From Rhodobacteraceae bacterium UBA3069 (GTDB taxonomy: Bacteria; Pseudomonadota; Alphaproteobacteria; Rhodobacterales; Rhodobacteraceae), in NCBI GenBank assembly GCA_002366795.1, contig DFBX01000013.1, positions 1-21,515 of the forward strand: a DNA stretch of 21,515 nt, given 5' to 3'. The notes under the pieces were generated by a model that saw nothing but the letters and a program-made list of their open reading frames with translations, ran no database searches and was not told the origin of the DNA. Made by a program: the position numbers and the translations under genes. Positions 16,185 to 21,515 of this stretch are shown one piece after another. The number at the start of each line of letters is the position of its first letter. Position 1 is the stretch's first letter.

Positions 16185-16817
16185 TCAGCTGTCACCTTGG
16201 GGCGGGCGGTGCATCAGGGCGGCCAGCAGCCGCGCCTCTTGCCCGATGCCCGCGGCATCCATGGCGCGGGCCGCCCCCAGCCGCGCGGATTCGGGTTTGT
16301 TTTGCGCCAGTTTCCAGGTGCCGTCGATGGCCGTTACTTGCATCAGGCAGGGCACGATCTGGCGCATCATTTTTTGCAGCAGCTCATCGGGCATCTTGTC
16401 CAGCACCCATTCGGGTTTCGGCGCATAGCGCGATTCGTGAAAGGCGCTGATGCGGTCCAGCAGGGGGCGCATTTCGCTGTCGGGCAGGGTTTCGACGCTG
16501 CCGGTCAGATGCACGGCGACGTAGTTCCATGTCGGCACCTGATCGTCGATTCCATACCAGTCGGGCGAGACATAGCCATGCGGGCCTTGAACGGCGATGC
16601 GGGCATTCAACGGGCCATCGCGCAGGGCGCGGGCGATTGGATTCGAGCGGACAAGGTGAAATTCCGCCCGCGTCCCGTCATCGTTCAGCATGAAAGGTAT
16701 ATGCGAGACCAGCGGCGCATCCGGTGCGCTGATTGCCAGCATCCCGAATCCTTGCTCGCGCGCGAAATCAAGGTTGTCGGCCTGATTGGCCTGCCGGTAG
16801 ATCGGGTTGGGATGCAT
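16185..16817 (-). CDS. PaiB-like FMN-binding negative transcriptional regulator family protein
   Basis: 210 residues beginning MHPNPIYRQANQADNLDFAREQGFGML, the typical PaiB N-terminus. The split-barrel flavin-binding core shows SHIPFML, NPIARAL, GPHGYVSPDWY and VPTWNYVAVHLTG, and the C-terminus has the family segment (TAIDGTWKLAQNKP). Bacillus PaiB was described as a repressor of sporulation and protease genes; in proteobacteria these proteins more likely act as flavin- or haem-binding enzymes, so the name is a family label only. ATG 16817 has a modest AGGCGGG upstream. The leader contains a very stable hairpin (16837-16874). It lies downstream of the cytochrome c gene on the same strand, 86 bases apart. 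Confidence 0.9.
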   Translation of the reverse strand: MHPNPIYRQANQADNLDFAREQGFGMLAISAPDAPLVSHIPFMLNDDGTRAEFHLVRSNPIARALRDGPLNARIAVQGPHGYVSPDWYGIDDQVPTWNYVAVHLTGSVETLPDSEMRPLLDRISAFHESRYAPKPEWVLDKMPDELLQKMMRQIVPCLMQVTAIDGTWKLAQNKPESARLGAARAMDAAGIGQEARLLAALMHRPPQGDS

Positions 16818-16836
16818 CGGGCCCGCCTGTGCGATT

Positions 16837-16874
16837 GGGGTCTGTCGGGCGCAGATAAAGCGCCGACAGACCCC
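16837..16874 (-). repeat. Large hairpin between the cytochrome c and paiB-like genes
   Basis: GGGGTCTGTCGG-(G)-CGC on the left pairs with GCGCCGACAGACCCC on the right: 15 pairs, one bulged base and a 7-base loop. On the transcribed (minus) strand it lies after the cytochrome c stop and 20 bases before the paiB-like ATG. There is no U-tract, so it is either a Rho-aided or stalled terminator, an RNA stability element, or an operator. Confidence 0.75.
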
Positions 16875-16885
16875 GTAAGGCAAGC

Positions 16886-16897
16886 CCTACGCGTAGG
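16886..16897. repeat. 12-base perfect palindrome
   Basis: CCTACGCGTAGG is self-complementary and lies 6-17 bases beyond the cytochrome c stop codon on the minus strand. TAGGT-CGT-ACCTA overlaps it (16894-16906) and includes that stop. Possible protein-binding site or part of a terminator cluster. Confidence 0.6.
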
Positions 16898-16903
16898 TCG
16901 TAC

Positions 16904-17314
16904 CTATTTTTGCAGGCTTTCCAGGTACAGCGCCAGCGACATCACCCGGCCACGGGTCATCAGGACCGGCGAATAATCACCCTTCAACCCGGTGTCCGAA
17001 TCTTCCATGAAGATCTGGCCATAGGTGGGCATCGGCCCGCCATGCGCCCGCACCCCGGTGCGTCCGTCGATGACATGCACGACCTTCAGCATGGGATAGA
17101 CACCGTCATTGGCCTGGGCCAAGCCGGTCAGGTCGGTCGGTGACACGGTCAGAAGTTCGGTCAAAGGCCCGGTTCCGGTGCCCCCATCGCCGTGGCAGGT
17201 GGCGCAATACTGGTTGTAAAGGAATTCGCCGACATCCATTTCCTCGGCCAGCGCGGGGCCGGCTGCCAGTGCGGAAAGAGCGGCGGCAGATTTTACAAGA
17301 TCGCTCAGTCTCAT
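16904..17314 (-). CDS. Monohaem c-type cytochrome, periplasmic
   Basis: 136 residues with a Sec signal peptide (about 1-23, MRLSDLVKSAAALSALAAG... cleaving after ALA). The haem-binding motif is CATCH (37-41) and a likely axial methionine is 95 in GGPMPTYGQ. It is a small class I-like cytochrome c that should shuttle electrons in the periplasm; no partner is encoded next to it. ATG 17314 has GGAGGAAG upstream, whose first two G bases lie in the end of a perfect 30-base palindrome (17327-17356). The gene follows mtaB on the same strand with a 75-base gap. No specific family name could be assigned from sequence alone. Confidence 0.9.
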   Translation of the reverse strand: MRLSDLVKSAAALSALAAGPALAEEMDVGEFLYNQYCATCHGDGGTGTGPLTELLTVSPTDLTGLAQANDGVYPMLKVVHVIDGRTGVRAHGGPMPTYGQIFMEDSDTGLKGDYSPVLMTRGRVMSLALYLESLQK

Positions 17315-17326
17315 TTTGGGCTTCCT

Positions 17327-17356
17327 CCATCTTGATGCGTTCACGCATCAAGATGG
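17327..17356. repeat. Perfect palindrome (14-bp arms) at the cytochrome c ribosome binding site
   Basis: Left arm CCATCTTGATGCGT (17327-17340), two bases, right arm ACGCATCAAGATGG (17343-17356). In the minus-strand RNA it forms a 13-bp stem with a UGAA tetraloop, and its last GG is part of the cytochrome c Shine-Dalgarno. It could be an operator for a dimeric regulator or an RNA hairpin that controls initiation. It has no T-run. Confidence 0.85.
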
Positions 17357-17389
17357 TAGCCGATTCAAAACGGAGGCTTCTGATTAAGG

Positions 17390-18643
17390 TCAAGCTGTCA
17401 GCTGTGTGCCGTTCACGCCCGTGATGCGGGCCATGACGATGGTGCCCTCGGGCTGGGGGGCGGCGAATGTCACCTCGGTGAATTGTTCGGTACGGCCCAT
17501 ATGGGGGTTTTCCATCAGGATGTTATGGGTCCGGTCAATCTGCGTGGCAAGGTGGCGCTGCACGGCTTTGTCACCAGCGGCGCGCAGGCGGGCGGCGCGC
17601 TCCTTGATCGCCTTGCCGTCCACTGCGGGCATCCGCGCGGCGGGGGTGCCGGGGCGGGCGCTATAGGGAAAGACATGCAGCCAAGTCAGGTCGCATTCGG
17701 TCACGAGGCGCAGGGAGTTTTCGAACATTGCCTCGGTTTCGGTCGGGAAACCGGCGATGATATCCGCGCCGAAGGTCATGTCGGGGCGCAGTTTGCGCGC
17801 CTCTGTCGCGAATCGGATGGCATCGTCGCGCAGGTGGCGGCGCTTCATCCGTTTCAGGATCATGTCGTCGCCGTGTTGCAGGCTAAGGTGCAGGTGCGGC
17901 ATCAGGCGTGGTTCCGTGGCGATGGCCTGCATCAGGTTCTCGTCCACCTCGATCGAATCGATGCTGCTGATCCGCAGGCGCGGCAGGTCGGGCACCAGTT
18001 TCAGGATGCGCATCACCAGATCGCCCAGTTTCGGCGTGGCGGGCAGGTCGGCCCCCCAGGAGGTCAGGTCCACGCCGGTCAGCACGACCTCGTTATAGCC
18101 CTTGTCCACCAGCCGCTTGATCTGGTCCACCACCACACCGGCGGGGACAGAGCGCGAATTGCCGCGACCATAGGGGATGATGCAGAAGGTGCAGCGATGA
18201 TCGCAGCCGTTCTGCACCTGCACATAGGCGCGGCTACGGGTGCCGAACCCGTCGATCAGGTGGCCTGCGGTCTCAGTCACCGACATGATGTCATCGACCT
18301 GCACCCGTTCGGTATCGCCAATGAAATCCGGCCCCATGCGCGCCCATGTTTCGGGCTGCATCTTTTCCGAATTGCCGATCACCATGTCCACTTCGTCCAT
18401 GTCCGAAAATGTCGCGGGTTCGGTTTGCGCGGCGCATCCGGTGACGATGATGCGGGCATCGGGGCTTTCACGGCGGTGTTTGCGAATCTCTTGCCGGGCC
18501 TTGCGCACGGCCTCGGATGTGACGGCGCAGGTGTTGACGATGATCGCGTTTTCCACGCCGGCTTGTGCGGCCAGATCCTTCATCGCCTCGGTTTCATAGG
18601 CGTTCAGGCGGCAACCAAGCGTGGTGAAGACAGGCGGTTTCAT
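17390..18643 (-). CDS. mtaB: tRNA t6A37 methylthiotransferase MtaB
   Basis: A radical-SAM enzyme that adds a methylthio group to N6-threonylcarbamoyladenosine 37 of ANN-decoding tRNAs, giving ms2t6A. 417 residues. The UPF0004 domain carries the auxiliary-cluster cysteines C11 (TLGCRLNAYETEAM), C39 (VNTCAVT) and C70 (VTGCAAQ). The radical-SAM cluster is C147, C151 and C154 (GCDHRCTFCIIPYGRG). A C-terminal TRAM-like segment ends VMARITGVNGTQL. The TLGCRLN start separates it from MiaB and RimO. ATG 18643 overlaps the dapF stop by 4 bases (ATGA); the frame is open upstream within dapF but that is non-coding. tRNA-Lys(UUU), a known substrate of this modification, is encoded about 1 kb away. Confidence 0.95.
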   Translation of the reverse strand: MKPPVFTTLGCRLNAYETEAMKDLAAQAGVENAIIVNTCAVTSEAVRKARQEIRKHRRESPDARIIVTGCAAQTEPATFSDMDEVDMVIGNSEKMQPETWARMGPDFIGDTERVQVDDIMSVTETAGHLIDGFGTRSRAYVQVQNGCDHRCTFCIIPYGRGNSRSVPAGVVVDQIKRLVDKGYNEVVLTGVDLTSWGADLPATPKLGDLVMRILKLVPDLPRLRISSIDSIEVDENLMQAIATEPRLMPHLHLSLQHGDDMILKRMKRRHLRDDAIRFATEARKLRPDMTFGADIIAGFPTETEAMFENSLRLVTECDLTWLHVFPYSARPGTPAARMPAVDGKAIKERAARLRAAGDKAVQRHLATQIDRTHNILMENPHMGRTEQFTEVTFAAPQPEGTIVMARITGVNGTQLTA

Positions 18644-19473
18644 ACGGAAGCCAAAAATTCGGGCGTGAAGGTGCCAGAGGCGACATGCATTGTCGGTCCG
18701 GTCATCCAGACGCCATCGTCGGCCCATTCGACATGCAGCGTGCCACCGTCCAGGTCGATACGCACCTTGCGGCCGGTGATCCCCCGCCGCGCGGCGGCCA
18801 CGGCCGTCGCACAGGAGGATGACCCCGATGCCATGGTTACGCCCACGCCGCGTTCCCACACCCGCATCCGCAGGTGGTCGGGGCCAATCAGGGATGCGAA
18901 CTGCACATTTGTGCGCTGCGGATAAAGCGGATCGTGTTCGAAGCGGTGTCCAAGGGTTTCAAGATCGATGCTTGCGGCATCATCCACGAAAAACGTGCAA
19001 TGCGGGTTGCCCATGCCGGTGGCGGTGGGGCTGCCATCCAGCGGCAGTTCCAGCGTGTCCATTTCGCGGGCAAGGGGGATTTCATCCCACGCCAGTTGCG
19101 GGTGCCCCATGTTGACCGAGGTCAGGCCATTTCCGGCATCGCGCGCAAAAAGATCGCCGCGTTCGGTGGTCAGGTACAGTTCGGTCTGGCCGGTCTCGTT
19201 CATGATGTGACGGGCGATGCAGCGCGTTGCATTCCCGCAGGCCGCCGAGGTCGATCCGTCCGCATTCCAGAAGATCAGGTGCGCATCGGCGGTGGCGCTG
19301 GTGCGAATCTCGGCCAGCTGGTCGAAACCGATCCCCGTATGACGGTGCGCAATTGCCGTTACCAGTTGCGGCGACAGCGGAATCGGGCGCGCGCGCGCAT
19401 CCAGGACAACGAAATCGTTGCCCAGCCCGTGCATCTTCATGAAGGGCAATCCGGTGTCACATGTCTGTTCCAT
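18640..19473 (-). CDS. dapF: Diaminopimelate epimerase
   Basis: Converts LL- to meso-diaminopimelate for lysine and peptidoglycan synthesis. 277 residues from ATG 19473. It contains the family start FMKMHGLGNDFVVLDAR, the first catalytic cysteine C79 in AACGNATRC, and the second C221 in SGSSSCATAVAAAR. Other blocks are GNPHCTFFV and RTNVQFA. ATG 19482, three codons earlier, is an alternative; neither has a strong Shine-Dalgarno. It is the first gene of a likely dapF-mtaB operon (4-base overlap), divergent from tRNA-Lys. Confidence 0.95.
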   Translation of the reverse strand: MEQTCDTGLPFMKMHGLGNDFVVLDARARPIPLSPQLVTAIAHRHTGIGFDQLAEIRTSATADAHLIFWNADGSTSAACGNATRCIARHIMNETGQTELYLTTERGDLFARDAGNGLTSVNMGHPQLAWDEIPLAREMDTLELPLDGSPTATGMGNPHCTFFVDDAASIDLETLGHRFEHDPLYPQRTNVQFASLIGPDHLRMRVWERGVGVTMASGSSSCATAVAAARRGITGRKVRIDLDGGTLHVEWADDGVWMTGPTMHVASGTFTPEFLASV

Positions 19474-19539
19474 GCCGCGCATATAGACCCGCGAATGAAG
19501 GGAATCCAGCAAAGCCGGAAAATCTTTCGTTTTTCGGGG

Positions 19540-19568
19540 TTGACCCCGCCCGCACAGCTTTCTAGAAG
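19540..19568 (+). promoter_or_regulatory. Promoter of tRNA-Lys
   Basis: TTGACC (19540-19545), exactly 17 bases, TAGAAG (19563-19568). Start would be about 19575, some six bases before the mature tRNA. The -35 box lies inside a palindrome CGGGGT-TG-ACCCCG (19535-19548), which could bind a protein or affect both this promoter and dapF. Confidence 0.6.
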
Positions 19569-19580
19569 CCCCCTCACAGT

Positions 19581-19656
19581 GGGCCGTTAGCTCAGTTGGT
19601 AGAGCAACTGACTTTTAATCAGTGGGTCGCAGGTTCGAATCCTGCACGGCTCACCA
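19581..19656 (+). tRNA. tRNA-Lys (anticodon UUU)
   Basis: 76 bases with encoded CCA (19654-19656). The acceptor GGGCCGT pairs with ACGGCTC (one G-U). The D-stem is GCTC/GAGC, the anticodon stem ACTGA/TCAGT with loop CTTTTAA (anticodon TTT), and the T-stem GCAGG/CCTGC with loop TTCGAAT. Its 3' half is a classic attachment site for tyrosine integrases; conserved chromosome ends here and accessory-looking DNA follows. Confidence 0.98.
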
Positions 19657-19791
19657 CTTTAATCAAAGACTTACAGGATTTCGATCCGTTCTTACCCTTC
19701 ACTGGGTAAGCGCTAGGTAAGCTTTTGATTTCAGAATTTCTTTGATTTCCCCTGATGGTCGAGTCAGCTTCGATGCAACAGGGAGAGTTTG
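19657..19791. other. AT-richer gap after tRNA-Lys, probable island boundary
   Basis: 135 bases without a gene. It contains a hairpin CTTACCC-TTCACT-GGGTAAG (19691-19710) and a second GGTAAGC just after. Lower G+C than the preceding 19 kb. No integrase and no repeat of the tRNA 3' end is visible in the window. Confidence 0.5.
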
Positions 19792-20419
19792 ATGGGCCAT
19801 ATTAGGCTCGGCACGTTGCCACAGTCAAAAAATGGCGCGATGTCGTTGGTTTGCTTGAGTGTGATGCGCCCGTTGACGCGATTGCCGAGGCGGCAGCCAA
19901 GGCACCGGAACGTGATCTTGCCAATGCCAGCAAGGGCCCGCTTTTTAATTCGTGTCGTCCCTTCTTGTGCGACTTCCCATCATGGCCCGCGCACCTTGTT
20001 TTGAAGAGTCTCTTGCAGAGCTTCGTGATCGGCTGCCCAGTTTGTTCGAACCGACGCCGCAGGAGATTCGTGCCGCGCTGGGCGCATTCGCCTCTGGCAA
20101 TCGCTTTGCGGTTCTTGCGCGGGATTTCTTTGCCCGGCTGACCTACCGCTCCTTAGACTACTACATGAGCCGGGAACTGGCCAATCACACGGGGCAGGGA
20201 AAGCGGTTCGACACAGATGCCCCGCGTGTCGGTTTTCAGCACGCACTGGCCCAACACACATTCGAGGCGTCGCGGATCGTCGAGGCGTTCTCGGGCGGCT
20301 GGTTTGGAAAGACCGTGTGGCGACGTCAGTCTTTGAATCAGGAGGCAATCGACCGCTTTACCCAGTACGCTTTCAAGAAAATGAGGTCTGAGCTTGGACG
20401 GCGTCGCGATGCCGTCTGA
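19792..20419 (+). pseudogene. Unrecognised ~209-residue protein gene with two single-base deletions
   Basis: GGGAGAG precedes ATG 19792, and the product starts MGHIRLGTLPQSK. After AAAAAA (19827-19832) the protein-like reading continues one frame back as KWRDVVGLLECDAPVDAIA (to SKGPLF near 19945). It then shifts back one more frame to SSLLVRLPIMARAPCFEES and runs to TGA 20417-20419. The span is 628 bases; restoring two bases gives 630, exactly 210 codons, which fits two one-base deletions. The C-terminal half is basic and helical (RFTQYAFKKMRSELGRRR). I do not recognise the function; there is no transmembrane segment or known catalytic motif. Its end overlaps the next start by 11 bases, so the two genes were probably a coupled pair. 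A sequencing error at the homopolymers is an alternative. Confidence 0.7.
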
Positions 20420-21412
20420 GCATCATGTCCGATGCTTGCCTCCGCTGATGAAGAGCGGCGGCGATGCGCAATTGCGCATGTAAATCGACGGCAAAAAGGT
20501 TGGCGTCAAGGTTCGCATCAGTTGCCTTAGAGAACAGCGGGTCGACGACCTTCCAGATCGTGCTTTGGATCTTTTGGAGATTGCTGCAGTTGTCTATGAC
20601 GCGGATGCTGCTGTCAGCCGTGGCGGGAAGGCGGATCAGCATATGGGTGCCAAATGGCACCGTCGTTTCAAGATTGAGATGCCGGTTCGCGATAGCGCTT
20701 TCTGGAAGGGAAGCGATGTGAGCGGTTCGCTAGAGGAAATGCTGATGTTCCTCTCGTCAGATCGTTTTGTTTTCCATTTCACGCAAAAGGAAGGCGATGA
20801 AGCCGAACGAACGCGGTTCTTCGATTTCGATGAAGAAAACGCGTGGCAAGCGACGCGCGTGCTGATGTTCTCGGGTGGCCTCGATTCTCTTGCGGGCGCT
20901 TTGGAGGAGGTTGCGGAGCATGGCCAAAGACTTGCCTTGGTGAGCCATTTTTCGGCCTCGAAGATCGCTCCGGTGCAGCGTGAGCTTGATAAGGCTCTTG
21001 TGTCAAAGTTTGGTCCAGACAGCTGCCGCCATATTCCTGTGCAGGTACAGATGACGGGTGGATTGCTGAAGGAGGGCACGCACAGAGCCAGATCGTTTCT
21101 CTTTGCCGTTTTGGGGGCTGTGACGGCACAAGCGTTCGGTCTGACAAGGGTGTCGTTCCACGAAACGGCATCGTGAGCCTCAATCTGCCGCCAGTGGGCA
21201 ATGGTCTTGGAACCCGCGCGACCCGGACGACGCATTCTCAGACACTGAACCGCTTCTCGGAATTCCTAAGCCAAGTATTCGCGCCTGAAATTCGCATCGA
21301 CAATCCGTTCTTCTGGCGCACGAATAAGGATGTGGTTGAGACAGTGGCGCATCCTGGAATGGCAGAGCAGATACCCACTGCCCGGCAGCACATGCTTGCA
21401 TGTGCGAGAGGG
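20409..21412 (+). pseudogene. QueC-like PP-loop ATPase, broken (defence-type candidate)
   Basis: Starts ATG 20409 (MPSEHHVRCLPPLMKSGG), overlapping the upstream gene by 11 bases. After an in-frame TAA at 20481-20483 the same frame continues IDGKKVGVKVRISCL ... DRALDLLEIAAVVYDADAAV, an N-terminal domain. The PP-loop nucleotide-binding motif SGGLDS is at residues 155-160 (LMFSGGLDSLAGALEEV), followed by ALVSHFSASKIAP. At 21163-21165 one A seems missing (GAAACGG for GAAAACGG); the shifted frame restores NGIVSLNLPPVGNGLGTRATRTTH and IDNPFFWRTN. The C-terminal zinc-cysteine cluster expected of QueC-type proteins is lost where an IS5 fragment begins near 21413. QueC makes preQ0; variants with this layout occur in antiphage systems such as Qat. 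This one looks inactive as written. Confidence 0.75.
21388..21405. repeat. Perfect 8-bp palindrome at the IS junction
   Basis: GCACATGC-TT-GCATGTGC, just left of the IS5 fragment. ATGCTTGC occurs at 21392-21399 and again at 21413-21420, across the junction, which may reflect microhomology during the rearrangement. Confidence 0.6.
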
Positions 21413-21515
21413 ATGCTTGCGGGCATTCCTCTCGCCGTCTCCTTCGGCTTTGATGCCGGTGCTGTCGATGAGGAGGTTCAGCGGGCCGGTCCCACCACGA
21501 CAGGGCGGGTTTACG
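21413..21515 (-). mobile_element. IS5-family transposase fragment, truncated
   Basis: Read on the minus strand from the window edge it gives GGTGPLNLLIDSTGIKAEGD, then GERNARKH. I recognise this as the internal DDE-domain block of Rhodobacteraceae IS5-family transposases; the D of IDSTG is the first catalytic aspartate family position. It departs from the family by W to R after EGDGE and by proline and cysteine near VNPPC. Homology stops after ARKH at about 21413, so the C-terminal half of the transposase and one IS end are missing. The N-terminal part lies beyond the window. It interrupts the QueC-like gene in the opposite orientation. Confidence 0.75.

Noticed and set aside
17331..17352. 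FNR/FnrL box in front of the cytochrome c gene
   Set aside because: Half sites TTGAT and ATCAA are present but separated by 10 bases; the canonical box has 4, so a normal FNR dimer would not fit.
17483..18925. Long plus-strand open frame opposite mtaB and dapF
   Set aside because: Same shadow pattern with low-complexity His/Gly/Arg composition; the minus-strand genes have all catalytic motifs.
20409..21412. Calling the accessory locus a Qat (QatABCD) system
   Set aside because: Only a QueC-like protein is seen. The neighbour does not resemble remembered QatB sequences, and no ATPase or TatD-type nuclease is in the window.
1..21515. CRISPR arrays, rRNA genes or replication origin
   Set aside because: No regularly spaced repeats, rRNA segments or DnaA-box clusters were seen.

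Overview
The window looks like a chromosomal segment of a Rhodobacteraceae (Roseobacter-type) alphaproteobacterium. The evidence is the high G+C coding style, the petABC cytochrome bc1 operon whose cytochrome b haem ligands fall at residues 97/111/198/212 as in Rhodobacter, and core genes (recQ, amn, aroC, thiBPQ, mtaB, dapF) that read as that lineage. No species is claimed.

Layout. Positions 1-102 hold the last 33 codons of an IS481-type transposase, followed by a hairpin that overlaps the recQ ribosome binding site. On the plus strand come recQ, yaaA and amn (183-4533), then an HU-type protein (4665-4952) with its own terminator and an EamA exporter (5020-5886). On the minus strand follow an AEC transporter that seems to lack its middle third, and aroC (to 7599). 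A thiamine uptake operon thiBPQ (7835-11032) sits behind a clear TPP riboswitch. A bidirectional terminator separates it from the convergent operon petA-petB-petC (13887 down to 11167). An outer-membrane beta-barrel gene (14108-14767) diverges from petA. Minus-strand housekeeping genes follow: an HD-domain hydrolase, a GST-like protein, a PaiB-like flavin-binding protein, a monohaem cytochrome c, mtaB and dapF. Several overlap by 4 bases, or are separated by strongly palindromic DNA.

A tRNA-Lys(UUU) gene at 19581-19656 marks the end of conserved chromosome. Everything after it looks like accessory DNA at a tRNA integration site: slightly lower G+C, no housekeeping genes, and broken reading frames. 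It holds two overlapping genes. The first encodes an unrecognised protein of about 209 residues. The second encodes a QueC-like PP-loop ATPase with an SGGLDS motif, resembling the QueC-like components of antiphage systems. The first gene carries two single-base deletions. The second carries an in-frame stop, a single-base deletion and a 3' end cut by a truncated IS5-family transposase that runs off the window. This is the most unusual part of the window: a decayed, or mis-sequenced, two-gene QueC-like system of uncertain identity.

Other points worth checking are the internally deleted AEC transporter, a perfect 14-bp-arm palindrome touching the cytochrome c ribosome binding site, a large hairpin in the paiB leader, and the recQ leader hairpin next to the IS481 remnant. 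No gene-free stretch exceeds 300 bases.
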